Assembly: GCF_030503435.1 (NCBI RefSeq)
Contig: NZ_JAUKPO010000001.1
Location: 124,001-188,000 of the forward strand
From: Rhodocytophaga aerolata
Lineage (GTDB): Bacteria; Bacteroidota; Bacteroidia; Cytophagales; 172606-1
Length of the DNA: 64,000 bases
Direction of reading: 5' to 3'
The translations under genes and the position numbers were made by a program. Under the pieces are notes generated by a model that was given only the letters and a program-made list of their open reading frames with translations, had not been told where the DNA came from and made no database searches. This document shows positions 1 through 9,401 of this stretch, one piece after another. Each line of letters starts with the position of its first letter. The stretch's first letter is position 1.

Positions 1-376
1 TACCCGACTGGGCACCTTCAAAAAATCCGGAGCGGCGGATGTCTTCAAACAAGCGGTGCACATTTAGGGGGCTTTTATCTTTAATGCGCTGGCCAAACAT
101 TTTTACCAGATGATAAGTACCCGGTGTAGCATCTACTGCCTCTCCACAGCCCCAGATATTCTGGTTGGTATATATTTTCACAAACAAGCTATGGCCATTG
201 CGTATGTATCCACATTTAATATCCGTGATTTTCAGGTTAGAAGGCGCAGAGGACATAGGAGTTCTTTCAATAGCATTCTCTAAGCCCTGGCCAAAGCTGC
301 TACTGATCGCAGAAGCAGCCATTGCGGTGGCTAAAGCACTTTTTGTTAAAAAGGAACGGCGGTTATAATTAGTCAT
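1..376 (-). CDS. Tat-exported enolase-superfamily (mandelate racemase type) protein, N-terminal part
   Basis: The gene runs off the left edge of the window, so only about 125 N-terminal residues are visible. The ATG is at 374-376 and the protein begins MTNYNRRSFLTKSALATAMA, a twin-arginine pattern (RRSFL) followed by an Ala/Ser-rich hydrophobic stretch. After it comes a segment with the order seen in enolase-superfamily capping domains: LKITDIKCGYIRN, then 'NIWGCGEAVDATPGTYHLVK' and 'NVHRLFEDIRRSGFFEG'. Metal ligands and catalytic bases would lie in the missing part, so the substrate cannot be judged. It is the last visible gene of the minus-strand SusCD locus, 70 bases behind the RraA-like gene, and a sugar-acid dehydratase or lactonizing role is inferred from family and context. 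Superfamily membership is fairly sure; specificity is unknown. Confidence 0.75.
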   Translation of the reverse strand, partial: MTNYNRRSFLTKSALATAMAASAISSSFGQGLENAIERTPMSSAPSNLKITDIKCGYIRNGHSLFVKIYTNQNIWGCGEAVDATPGTYHLVKMFGQRIKDKSPLNVHRLFEDIRRSGFFEGAQSG

Positions 377-446
377 TGGGTATAAATTAAGGTCAAGGTT
401 AAGAATAAGTGTATAAAATAATGAAGACGATTTTCTGCAAAGCTGA

Positions 447-1391
447 TTACCAGGTGCGGGTTTTCAGCAGTTCCTGAATTTGTTCTTTAGGTACTGGCAG
501 TTCGTTAATATGGGCATTAAGCCAGGCAGAAAAGTCTTTCTCTATTTCTGGCGACCACCTGGTATCTATCTGGCCGGGTGTGTATTTTTGCTCGCGGAGC
601 CGCTGGTGCCCAAACATATCGCGTAACCTGACTACTTCTGACGTTTTTACTACCTGCTCTACCAAGTGAGGAGGAACAAAGGTAACGGCACCATCACGGC
701 CCAAGACTACATCCCCTGGCAATACCATTACTTTGCCAATACGGGTAGGCCGGTTGATGCCTACCAGTGTAGTATTCAGGTTGCCTTCCTGGTTATGGTG
801 CGATGGATGATAGCTGCGGAAGAAGGAAGTAAACGAGCCTAATTCTTTTAATCCGGCAATATCCCGTACGGCCCCTTCATACACAATGCCATTTCCGGTT
901 TTAGCATAAATAGAATTGCCCAGGTTATCGCCAATCGTTGGGCCATCTTCGTGCATACCAAACTGGTCTACTACATATACATCGCCTTTCACCAGCATAT
1001 CAATTGGCCATGAATTTTGAGATTTGATGCGGCCATCTTTGGTATGTCCTTTTTCATCGGTTACCCGGTGCACATCTGGCCGTCCTGGCATAAACGTAGC
1101 CGTCAGTGCCCTGCCTACCAGTACACTATCCGGATTGATGCATTGCCATCCTTCGGCATATTGGTATTTGTAGCCCTTGCCTTTCATGACGGCCCAGGCT
1201 TCTTCATGGGTTACTAATTTCATTCGTTTGATTAAATCATCCGGTACTTTGGGCCGGCCATCCGCAAACCGTTCGCCTTTCCACTCAGGTGTTAGAAAAA
1301 GCAGTTCTTCTTTGGATATTTGCTGGGCCGAAACAATAAAAGCTTGTATCAGCAGGAAAAAAAGTAAGCGTAAATGGATACTATAGTTCAT
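447..1391 (-). CDS. Exported RraA-family protein (HMG/CHA aldolase-like)
   Basis: The 314-residue protein belongs to the RraA / 4-hydroxy-4-methyl-2-oxoglutarate aldolase fold. The core is at about residues 150-240: GDNLGNSIYAKTGNGIVYEG, then GAVRDI, whose Arg-Asp pair corresponds to the substrate- and metal-binding RD of RraA-type aldolases, then a 'PGDVVLGRDGAVTFVPP' segment like the conserved C-terminal strand of the family. Known members cleave or decarboxylate oxo-acids such as oxaloacetate or HMG, or inhibit RNase E. Unlike cytosolic RraA (about 160 residues), it begins with a hydrophobic signal peptide ending near VSAQ, and has about 100 extra N-terminal and 70 extra C-terminal residues. 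It lies between two enolase-superfamily genes in the SusCD locus, so an aldolase-like step on a dehydrated sugar acid is plausible inference. Family is confident; reaction is not. Confidence 0.8.
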   Translation of the reverse strand: MNYSIHLRLLFFLLIQAFIVSAQQISKEELLFLTPEWKGERFADGRPKVPDDLIKRMKLVTHEEAWAVMKGKGYKYQYAEGWQCINPDSVLVGRALTATFMPGRPDVHRVTDEKGHTKDGRIKSQNSWPIDMLVKGDVYVVDQFGMHEDGPTIGDNLGNSIYAKTGNGIVYEGAVRDIAGLKELGSFTSFFRSYHPSHHNQEGNLNTTLVGINRPTRIGKVMVLPGDVVLGRDGAVTFVPPHLVEQVVKTSEVVRLRDMFGHQRLREQKYTPGQIDTRWSPEIEKDFSAWLNAHINELPVPKEQIQELLKTRTW

Positions 1392-1468
1392 GATAAGAAA
1401 GATTATTACGTAGGTATAGGTTGCTGTTCAATATCCTATTATAGATGCGTAGCATCTGATAAAAAATT

Positions 1469-2833
1469 CTATGGCCGGATGGCGGTGCCATTCCGTTTTC
1501 GTACCTGGGTCCAGTTGTTGAGTTGCTTATCAGGCAGAGGAAATTTGGCTGCCAGCTTTTCATTGATATCTACTCCCAGGCCTGGGGCTTCATTCACATA
1601 CATATAGCCATTTTTTACATAAGGGCTACCAGGGAATATTTCTTTTAAGGTATCCGAAAAATTTACAGACTCCTGAATACCAAAATTCCAGACAGCAAAA
1701 TCTATATGTGCATTGGCCGCATGGCCTACCGGAGAAACATCTCCTGGCCCATGCCAGGCAGTGAGTACATTATACCATTCGGCCAGGCGGGCTACTTTCA
1801 TGGCAGGAGTAATACCGCCAATCTGGGAAATATGAATGCGGATAAAATCGTATAGCCGCTGTGAAATAGGCTCCAGCCATTCATGCGGACTATTAAAAAG
1901 TTCTCCCATGGCTATGGGCACCGCTGTTTGCTGACGCAACAATTTAAAGTACCCAATGTTCTCCGGAGAAAAAGGATCTTCAATAAAAAATGGGCGGTAC
2001 GGTTCTAATGCTTTAATAACATTGATGGCCTCCATGGGCTGGATACGTTCATGAATGTCGTGCAGGATTTCCACATCATCGCCGCATTTTTTTCGAACTT
2101 CTTCAAACAACTTGGGCAATATGCGCAGGTATGGACGAACATCCATAAAGTTGTCGTCTTTGTGTCCAAAGCCGGCCTCTTTAAAATCCGGTTTTTGCGC
2201 CATATGTAAGGCTCCGTAGCCACCAGGCTGAATGCGTACATGCCGGAAACCCTGGTCCATAAATTTTTGCACATTATCCGCCACCTCTTCCGGCGATTTA
2301 CCGTCTGCATGTGCATAACAATCTATGCCAAAGCGGCATTTACCACCTAAAAGCTGATAGACCGGCATGTTGGCCCGTTTTCCTTTAATGTCCCACAGGG
2401 CCTGGTCTAAGCCACTTAGTGCATTATTTAACACAGGACCATTGCGCCAGTAGGAACTAACGTAGGTGGTTTGCCACATGTCTTCAATATTATCTACATC
2501 TTTTCCCTGGCAAAAGTCATTGAGGTAATCGTTAATGGCAGAAACGACCGTATGTGCCCGTTGCCGGAAAGTAGCACAACCCAGGCCATACAAACCAGGC
2601 TCGGTGGTTTCTACTTTTACTACAATCAGTTCAATACCATGCGGACAGGTGGTAATGGCCTTTACACTTTTGATTTTAATAGGCGGCATCCCTTTCAGAT
2701 ACGAATGGTTTACTGTGCCATAGCCCGGACTTGCCGAACCCAACATGCCTGATAAACCAGCCACTGAACCCAAGCCTATTTTTTTTAATACGTCACGGCG
2801 GTTTTGTTGCTTTGTTGATTCCGGATCAATCAT
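1469..2833 (-). CDS. Tat-exported ManD/RspA-like enolase-superfamily dehydratase
   Basis: The 454-residue protein resembles D-mannonate dehydratase ManD/RspA. Visible hallmarks, in order, are CYAHADG, the barrel motif LHDIHER (metal-ligand Asp and the His next to it), FFIEDP (second acidic ligand), PIAMGELFNS (third ligand), and 'AWHGPGDVSPVGHAANAHID' followed by NFGIQE, close to the ManD pattern HGATDLSP...NFGIQE. The C-terminus has PGLGVDINE, common to the superfamily. The start is placed at the ATG at 2831-2833 (MIDPES): the signal then reads QNRRDVLKKIGLGS, a twin-arginine pattern. An upstream in-frame ATG at 2884 would add 17 unconvincing residues. Most ManD enzymes are cytosolic, so export is the odd point. 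It lies 99 bases behind susD. Substrate is inferred to be a sugar acid; several ManD homologues have weak or different activities. Confidence 0.85.
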   Translation of the reverse strand: MIDPESTKQQNRRDVLKKIGLGSVAGLSGMLGSASPGYGTVNHSYLKGMPPIKIKSVKAITTCPHGIELIVVKVETTEPGLYGLGCATFRQRAHTVVSAINDYLNDFCQGKDVDNIEDMWQTTYVSSYWRNGPVLNNALSGLDQALWDIKGKRANMPVYQLLGGKCRFGIDCYAHADGKSPEEVADNVQKFMDQGFRHVRIQPGGYGALHMAQKPDFKEAGFGHKDDNFMDVRPYLRILPKLFEEVRKKCGDDVEILHDIHERIQPMEAINVIKALEPYRPFFIEDPFSPENIGYFKLLRQQTAVPIAMGELFNSPHEWLEPISQRLYDFIRIHISQIGGITPAMKVARLAEWYNVLTAWHGPGDVSPVGHAANAHIDFAVWNFGIQESVNFSDTLKEIFPGSPYVKNGYMYVNEAPGLGVDINEKLAAKFPLPDKQLNNWTQVRKRNGTAIRP

Positions 2834-2932
2834 GAATGATGTAGAAAGGTGTAAAATTAATAGAGGATGGATGCAACCGGCCATTTCTTACTTGCTATGT
2901 TCCGGTCACATCCATTAGTTTGTTTACTGCTG

Positions 2933-4453
2933 TTATTTATCCCACCATACACGGGTGTCTAATCTATCCAACCCTTGACGGCTAACTGCTTCCTGATAAT
3001 TACCAGAGTTTACTGAAAGTTCAGCATCCGGATAGGTAAGCCTGCGGATAAAATCTTCTGAATCAATGTCGTTGCGTAAAGGGTTGGGAGGTAAATTTGG
3101 AAAACCACTGCGGCGGAAATTGGCAAAGGCTTCAGGCCCATTCAAGAAAGAGGCAACCCAGTATTGGGTATTGATCTGTTCTAAAGCTTTGGCCGGGTCG
3201 AACGGATTTGCCGCCAGATACGCGTCTATGGAAGTAGCAGGAACGGCTGCATCAGCGTAAGCACTCAATTGTTCCATATGTGCTTTAATTCCATTGGTGT
3301 ATAAAGCGGCGGCATCTCCTGTTACCCATCCACGTACTACCGCTTCTGCCAGCAGCAATTGTGTTTGTGCATAGGTCACCAGGAAATTAGGTGCGTCATT
3401 TCTACCCATTCTGTTTCTGTCTAACTGGGAGAAATCATAAAAACTAGCCAGACCTTTGGCCGTAACAACCGAAGCGATTGAGGCATTATCGTAGCCCATA
3501 GGCATCCCTATTTGTACCGTAGTATCTCTGTTAATTCTGGCGGCTACCTGTTCTGCACCATTTTTTGCCCCCACATACCTCACCGCAATAGAAGCCAGGC
3601 GGGGATCTTTGGCTGCTTTTAAATACTTTACAAAGGTTTCTGTCAGGTAATAGTTATTGGCTTCAGTAGAGTTTAACGTGTTCCCTACGGCATTCATGAA
3701 AGCTGCTGTATGACGGATGAACGCATTATCTGCATTAGATTGCATGACGCCAGCTGCAGCGGCTTTGGCTGCGTATGATTGGGCTTTAGCAGCATCTGCT
3801 TTAGTCAGGCGCATAGCTGCCCGCAGTAGCAGAGAATAGCCCAAACGCCTCCATTTAGTAATATCTCCGCCATATAATGCATCCTGTGTTTCCAGAGCCT
3901 TAGCAGCATCCAGTCCGGCAGAAGCCTGATCCAGTTCCGTTAAGATAGTTTCATAAATATCCTGCTGTGCATCATAGGAAGGGGTTACTACATTATTTAA
4001 AAAACCCTGGCCAGCTTCCGTAAACGGAATGTCGCCGTAGGTGTCTGTTAAGATCATGCCGGCATTTGCATGGATAATCCTGGCCATATTGTACAAATTA
4101 GAGCGTGCAGGATTATCACGTGTCTTGGCTATCACATCGGCTGTGTTTTTCAACACGTTCCTGTAATAGTTTTCCCACAGGCCACGTGTTACCGGACGGT
4201 TATCTTCATTAAAATTTCCTCCGGCAATAACGCCTGAGTTCGGCGACACAATTTGCTGTACTATGGCTAATTCGTAGGGAAGCGTAGTGCCCGGAGGGGC
4301 TGTATTCACGATGGCTGTGTTCAGCGAAAACAATGGATTAATAGCGGTAGCCAGGTTTTTATTGGTATTTAATTCGTCAAACCCATTGTCACATCCTGCC
4401 AGCATCCCTAAGGCAGTACACAAGCCTAAGATATATTTAGTTGTTTTTCTCAT
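2933..4453 (-). CDS. SusD/RagB-type nutrient-binding outer-membrane lipoprotein
   Basis: The 506-residue protein is a SusD-like surface lipoprotein of the RagB/SusD-like_2 kind. The signal MRKTTKYILGLCTALGMLAG is followed by the lipobox Cys (LAGC) and then DNGFDELNTNKN, a typical mature start. Helical TPR-like SusD segments follow, for example the 'GDIPFTEAGQG' stretch near residue 150 and 'QLLLAEAVVRGW' near residue 360, which matches the LLxAEA motif of the family. The start at 4451-4453 puts the signal peptide at the N-terminus; an upstream in-frame ATG (4483) would add ten charged or polar residues ahead of it. It lies 60 bases downstream of susC, the invariant pairing, where it should cap the SusC barrel and bind substrate. 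The binding residues do not reveal the ligand. Confidence 0.93.
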   Translation of the reverse strand: MRKTTKYILGLCTALGMLAGCDNGFDELNTNKNLATAINPLFSLNTAIVNTAPPGTTLPYELAIVQQIVSPNSGVIAGGNFNEDNRPVTRGLWENYYRNVLKNTADVIAKTRDNPARSNLYNMARIIHANAGMILTDTYGDIPFTEAGQGFLNNVVTPSYDAQQDIYETILTELDQASAGLDAAKALETQDALYGGDITKWRRLGYSLLLRAAMRLTKADAAKAQSYAAKAAAAGVMQSNADNAFIRHTAAFMNAVGNTLNSTEANNYYLTETFVKYLKAAKDPRLASIAVRYVGAKNGAEQVAARINRDTTVQIGMPMGYDNASIASVVTAKGLASFYDFSQLDRNRMGRNDAPNFLVTYAQTQLLLAEAVVRGWVTGDAAALYTNGIKAHMEQLSAYADAAVPATSIDAYLAANPFDPAKALEQINTQYWVASFLNGPEAFANFRRSGFPNLPPNPLRNDIDSEDFIRRLTYPDAELSVNSGNYQEAVSRQGLDRLDTRVWWDK

Positions 4454-4513
4454 GGTTAATTCATTTAAATTATTGCAGACCAACTCTTCAGGTATAAATT
4501 ATCTGGTAGCCTA

Positions 4514-7500
4514 TTAAAATTTCACGTTCAGGTTAAAGCCCACACTGCGAGTAGTTGGCAGGCCAGAATGCTCCAAGCCAATCAGGTTATCAGAAGAAAA
4601 GCCAAAGGACTCGGGATCAATATTAGGCACCCATTTTTTAAGAATTGCTACGTTGTTGGCTACGGCATTTAACCGGACGCCCTTCACAAAGAAATTTTGT
4701 GGAAGCAGTTTTGTAAAATCATAGCCCAGTGTAACCTGACGAAGCTTCCAAAATCCGGCATTGTAGACAAATTCTCCTAACAGGTTGCTGGACCGTACAG
4801 TTTCATAAAAGGTTTGAACCGGTGTCTGAACTGCGTTTGTTTCTCCATTTGGATTTACCCCATCGCCTATTACATAGCCCTGTTCACGTCCCACCAGCGT
4901 ACCTTTATGCAGGCCATGCCGCCATGCGTTAAAGTTGGTAGAAGAAATCATTTTATGGCCCAGTTTAAAATCAATCAGGAAGGATAGGCTAATTCCTTTA
5001 TAATTGAACGTATTGGTAAAGCCTCCTACCCATTTTGGAATAGCGCTGCCAAAGGCGACCTGATTATCTGTGCGTATAGGACGTCCGGTAGTTGCATCAA
5101 AAACACGTTCACCATTTAAGGTTTTGTAGCCATAGGCATATAGCTGCCCGATTGGTTTTCCTACTTCCTGCCGCAGTTCGCCCTCAAAAATTCCCCTGCC
5201 CACCGTGATAATCGTATCGCCAGGGTTAGGTCCTAGTTTTAAGATTTTAGTTGTATTATAAGATCCATTGAAGGAAAAATCCCATTGGAAAGAAGCTGTT
5301 TTTACAGGAGTTACACTTAATAACATTTCAAGGCCACTGTTTTTACTTTCTCCCACATTGATCAGCCTACGCAGATAGCCGGAAGCATCTGATACTTGTA
5401 CCTGTACAATCTGGTCGGTTGTAAGCTTATCATAATACGATACATCTAATCCAATGCGGTTTTCAAAAAACCGGAGGTCCAGACCAAACTCCTTTTCGGC
5501 TACCCGCATAGGCTTTAGGGCAGGATTGGGAACTGTTTCCGCAGGAATATTTCCAAGCGGCAACGATGCTAATCCAGCCGTATTAGGGAACAAATTAGCA
5601 TTTATGTCATAGAAAAGAGCGTTGGAATACGGGCTTACATCCAGGTCACTGCCTACTTCCGCGTACCCTGCCCTGATCTTTCCAAATGATAGCCAGTTTG
5701 GAAGTCCGGCAAAGGCCTGGGAAAACACAAAGCTACCAGTAATAGAAGGATACAAGATACTCCGGTTAGCTGGAGATAAGGTAGAAAACCAGTCGTTACG
5801 GGCAGTCAGGTTTACAAACAATACATCATTATAGGAAACTTCCGCTGCCCCATATAAAGAGTTTACCTTTTTTTCAGTCAGGTCATAGAACGGATTTTTC
5901 TGCTGACCATTTCTTGCCGTATAGAGTCCCCGTACCACAAAATTTGTAACCCCTACACTGTTCTGGTCGGAACGCTGATACATCTGGTTTCCTCCAAAAG
6001 TGGCATCAATTCCGATCCTGCCAAAGCTACGGCTGGCCCCCAACAAGAAGTCGGCGTTGATTTCCCGGAAGCGGCGGGACTGCTGGGCATACTGCCCGTT
6101 CACAAAGCCTGCCGGAGGAGCGCCCAAAGAGGCCATTCCAGTGGGTATATTATAATCCTGGTCACGTGCAAAAAAATCTTGCCCGATTCTGCCTTGCAGG
6201 TATAACCAGTCAGTGAAATTGTACCGTGCTGTTATGTTACCAAAAACACGGTCGCGGCGGATGTTCTCAAACCGGTCGTAAGCAGCAAAATACGGATTTG
6301 TCCGGTTCCGGAACCTGGAATACACATATTCATCGCCATTGGCATCTTTCCGGTACCTCTCTAGTAAGTCTAAAGGCATGGAGTTAGCCAGGGTATAAAT
6401 CGTAGTGGGAGTACTCAAATCCTGATCGGCAATGGAAGGAGGATTTTTGTTGTATTCATTCGAGTAATTGATGTTGCCTGAAATGGTGAGTTTAGTCAGC
6501 ACATTTTGTGTAAAGCCCAGATTAATCGTTTTCCGGTTGAAATTCGAATTAGGCATAATACTCTTGGTATCCAAGTTAGAAAGAGAAAGGCTAAATCCCC
6601 CTTTTTCCCCGCCTGCAGAAAGGGTGACGGTGTTCGTCCAGGTATTACCTACTCTATAAAACTTTTTAATCCGGTCTCTTACGGGTTCATAAGGCACTTC
6701 TACGCCATCAAATAATACTTGTGTCATGCCTGGCTGGAAGCGTTCTCCAAAACTCCATACACCTGAAGTTGGGTTGGCTGCCGTTGGGCGTACGCCTCCT
6801 TCTCCTTGACCGTATTCATATTGAAAATCGGTAAAATCCAGAGGTGTATCTGTCGTAAAATTGGTATTGTATTCTACCCCAATGCCTTGCTGGGAACCTC
6901 TGCTTTTCGTGGTAATCATGATTACCCCATCTTTTGCCCGGGCTCCATACAAGGCTGCCGCCGGCCCGCCTTTCAGTACCGTCATCGATTCAATATCATC
7001 AGGATTTATACTGGATAGGCCATCTCCCCCATCTGATCTGGACGTGATACCACCGGCGCTGTTGTTATTATCAGAGCTATTGGGATTATACCCTTGATTT
7101 GGATTACTAATGGGTACGCCATTCACTACTATTAGCGGGCTATTTTGTCCACCGAATGAGGATTGGCCCCGGATACGGATTTTACTGGTTCCGGCAGGCC
7201 CCGTACCCAGCGAGGTAATATTTACACCTGCCATCTTGCCTTGCAGGGCATTCATGAAGTTGGGGGTACGGTTTACATTTATTTGTTCCGGCGTTACACT
7301 AGCCACAGCATAGCCTAATTTTTTAGTATCTTTCTTTATACCCAGTGCTGTTACCACTACTTCGCTCAACGATTTAATATCGGCTACCAAGGTAATATCA
7401 ATCACTGTGCGGTTATTAATTGCCACTTCTTCACTGGTATAGCCTATATAGGAAAAGACCAGTGAGCCATTGCCATCCGGTGCCGTAATACTATACTGAC

Positions 7501-8089
7501 CTTCTGCATTGGTTACGGCGCCTATAGAAGTTCCCTTTACCAGCACGTTTACTCCCGGCAGAGATTCTCCATTTTCCTGAGCTGTTACTTTCCCGGTTAT
7601 GGTAATAGCTGCCGGAACCTGCTTTAAGGATACCAGCTGCATAATTGAACTGGTAGCGGCTGCACCACCGCTGGTTTGTGGCAATTGCCTAATTTCAGAC
7701 ACTTTGGCACCGCGGCTCGCAGGAAAAATGATGTAGATGCTTTTTTCTACTTTCTTGAATTTTAATCCTAAGGGTTGCAGCAGCGCATCGAGTGATTTAT
7801 CGAAGTTTCCCTTAAAGTTTGCTTTTGCTTTTTCACTTACAAACAAATTTTGTACAACATCAGCGTCGTAATTGAAGCTTACCGAATACTGTGAAGAGAT
7901 TTCGGATAACACATTTTTCAGGGATACAGTGTTTTCTGAATTGCCTGGCAAGAGCGTACCCTGCATAGCCTGGCTGAAGGCCAGCTCCTGGGCGGGTGCA
8001 ATTGAAGGTAAACAGAGAAAACAAGCCCCCCAAAGTAGCCAGGCTAATTTCCGGCAAATTCTACTACAAGTGGTTACAGGTACTGTCAT
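4514..8089 (-). CDS. SusC/RagA TonB-dependent outer-membrane transporter with STN domain
   Basis: The 1191-residue protein is a SusC-type active transporter. In order: a signal peptide ending near IAPAQ; an STN (secretin/TonB short N-terminal) domain at about residues 50-120; a carboxypeptidase-D-like regulatory domain at about 165-240 (GKVTAQENGESLPGVNVLVK); the TonB plug from about 245 (SEVVVTALGIKK, GVNITSLG, IRIRGQSS, PLIVVNGVPI); and a long beta-barrel ending in the aromatic-rich VGFNLNVKF. The STN domain marks a signal-transducing receptor that contacts a FecR-type anti-sigma factor, and a fecR gene lies 65 bases upstream. SusD follows 60 bases downstream. The pair should import an oligosaccharide or sugar-acid ligand too large for porins. 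The protein looks complete; specificity cannot be read from it. Confidence 0.96.
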   Translation of the reverse strand: MTVPVTTCSRICRKLAWLLWGACFLCLPSIAPAQELAFSQAMQGTLLPGNSENTVSLKNVLSEISSQYSVSFNYDADVVQNLFVSEKAKANFKGNFDKSLDALLQPLGLKFKKVEKSIYIIFPASRGAKVSEIRQLPQTSGGAAATSSIMQLVSLKQVPAAITITGKVTAQENGESLPGVNVLVKGTSIGAVTNAEGQYSITAPDGNGSLVFSYIGYTSEEVAINNRTVIDITLVADIKSLSEVVVTALGIKKDTKKLGYAVASVTPEQINVNRTPNFMNALQGKMAGVNITSLGTGPAGTSKIRIRGQSSFGGQNSPLIVVNGVPISNPNQGYNPNSSDNNNSAGGITSRSDGGDGLSSINPDDIESMTVLKGGPAAALYGARAKDGVIMITTKSRGSQQGIGVEYNTNFTTDTPLDFTDFQYEYGQGEGGVRPTAANPTSGVWSFGERFQPGMTQVLFDGVEVPYEPVRDRIKKFYRVGNTWTNTVTLSAGGEKGGFSLSLSNLDTKSIMPNSNFNRKTINLGFTQNVLTKLTISGNINYSNEYNKNPPSIADQDLSTPTTIYTLANSMPLDLLERYRKDANGDEYVYSRFRNRTNPYFAAYDRFENIRRDRVFGNITARYNFTDWLYLQGRIGQDFFARDQDYNIPTGMASLGAPPAGFVNGQYAQQSRRFREINADFLLGASRSFGRIGIDATFGGNQMYQRSDQNSVGVTNFVVRGLYTARNGQQKNPFYDLTEKKVNSLYGAAEVSYNDVLFVNLTARNDWFSTLSPANRSILYPSITGSFVFSQAFAGLPNWLSFGKIRAGYAEVGSDLDVSPYSNALFYDINANLFPNTAGLASLPLGNIPAETVPNPALKPMRVAEKEFGLDLRFFENRIGLDVSYYDKLTTDQIVQVQVSDASGYLRRLINVGESKNSGLEMLLSVTPVKTASFQWDFSFNGSYNTTKILKLGPNPGDTIITVGRGIFEGELRQEVGKPIGQLYAYGYKTLNGERVFDATTGRPIRTDNQVAFGSAIPKWVGGFTNTFNYKGISLSFLIDFKLGHKMISSTNFNAWRHGLHKGTLVGREQGYVIGDGVNPNGETNAVQTPVQTFYETVRSSNLLGEFVYNAGFWKLRQVTLGYDFTKLLPQNFFVKGVRLNAVANNVAILKKWVPNIDPESFGFSSDNLIGLEHSGLPTTRSVGFNLNVKF

Positions 8090-8154
8090 AGATTTAAGGT
8101 TAAGGGTTTAGAATAGGGTTTAACTGCTTTCCCTACAGGTTAGCAGGCAATGAG

Positions 8155-9186
8155 TCACTCGGATTTTATAAGTATAGTCTGGTTGTTTTTCTTCATCTGA
8201 ATGTTCATAGACTGGCTAAGGATATCAAGGAGCAGGTTCATATCGTGGTTAGGTATTGCTCCTGTGAACCGCCGGTATTTCAAGGCTGGGTCGCTGAAAA
8301 CAACTTCTACCCCGTAGGTATCTTCCAGCACCTGGGCAATTTCGCGCAGAGATTTTTCATTGAAAATCAGTTTATGGTTCCGCCATGCACTATGCTCTTC
8401 CGGATTTACCTGCTTCTTCACATATACTTTTTCGTCAGCCGTAAACTCTACCAGGTCTTTGGGTTGCATAGTTATGGTATCTTGTGCATTGTTTACCGGC
8501 TGTAACTGTACTTTGCCAGTATTGAGCACAACCTGCACTTTACCCCGGCGGTTGTTTACATTGAAGGTGGTTCCCAGCACTTCCACATGCAATTGATCGG
8601 TATGTACGGTAAACTTAGCATGGCCCCACTCTGGTTTTTTCCGTACCTGGAAGAAAGCCTCCCCGCTAAGCCATACTTCCCGGATATGGCTCTTTGCCCA
8701 GTTAGTTGTGTAACGCAGTGTAGAGTTGGCATTCAGGGTTACGACAGAGCCATCGGGCAAGGTAACGATGCGTGTTTGGCCATAGGCTGTATGGATGCTG
8801 GTTGCCTGGCGTGTTTGATAAAGTACCACCACCGCTACAAGCAGTATACCTACCAAAACGGCTGCTTTCCAATACATCTGCTGCCGGAATAAATGGGTAA
8901 TCCGGGTATAGGCAGGTTTAGTAGGTTCGGGTATATGCTTTTGCCTCCTGATCTCCCGCAAAATACTGGCTTTTACCTCTTGCTGCTCCTGTATGGCTGG
9001 TTGTACTACATCAAATGACAAAAAGAGCACTAACTCTCTGGCATCCTCCAACGTGCTAATCTTCTCAGGATGCTGCTGCATAAACGCCTGCCAGAACTCA
9101 TAGCAAGGTTGATCAGGATTTTCTACCCATTTCCGGAAGTAAGGGTCACTGACAAAATCTTCTACGGTATAGGCAGAATAATCCAT
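8155..9186 (-). CDS. FecR-family anti-sigma factor
   Basis: The 343-residue inner-membrane protein has a cytoplasmic N-terminal region (about 1-105, with 'FVSDPYFRKWVENPDQ'), one membrane helix at about 106-123 (AAVLVGILLVAVVVL), a periplasmic FecR domain at about 130-230 ('TLPDGSVVTLNANSTLRY', 'EVWLSGEAFFQV', 'VLGTTFNVNN') and a C-terminal DUF4974 domain (about 270-340) that resembles STN. Proteins of this type hold an ECF sigma factor inactive until a ligand-loaded TonB receptor signals through its STN domain. The receptor gene lies 65 bases downstream, and the likely cognate sigma factor is at 11058-11636, separated from it by a histidine kinase gene. The family is secure; the pairing with that sigma factor is inferred from context. 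Confidence 0.93.
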   Translation of the reverse strand: MDYSAYTVEDFVSDPYFRKWVENPDQPCYEFWQAFMQQHPEKISTLEDARELVLFLSFDVVQPAIQEQQEVKASILREIRRQKHIPEPTKPAYTRITHLFRQQMYWKAAVLVGILLVAVVVLYQTRQATSIHTAYGQTRIVTLPDGSVVTLNANSTLRYTTNWAKSHIREVWLSGEAFFQVRKKPEWGHAKFTVHTDQLHVEVLGTTFNVNNRRGKVQVVLNTGKVQLQPVNNAQDTITMQPKDLVEFTADEKVYVKKQVNPEEHSAWRNHKLIFNEKSLREIAQVLEDTYGVEVVFSDPALKYRRFTGAIPNHDMNLLLDILSQSMNIQMKKNNQTILIKSE

Positions 9187-9401
9187 GGATTGATGCTAAA
9201 GCTCTTTGTCTCTTTTGTATGCATAAGAGAAAGCTTTATAGCATTTACCCTCAAAAAATTATAAGTATTTTTATAGGCCGGATGGCTTACTGGCCATTGC
9301 TGAATGAATTGCAACTATCTGCAACAAAATGAACAGGAAAGATTTATGTTGGACTAGCCCTATTTTATGAAACCCTCTTGGTAGAAGGTATACAAGGCAG
9401 A

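Noticed and set aside
1443-1457. Hairpin AGATGC-GTA-GCATCT after the ManD-like gene as a terminator
   Set aside because: The stem is 6 bp with a 3-base loop and no T run on the minus strand; too weak.
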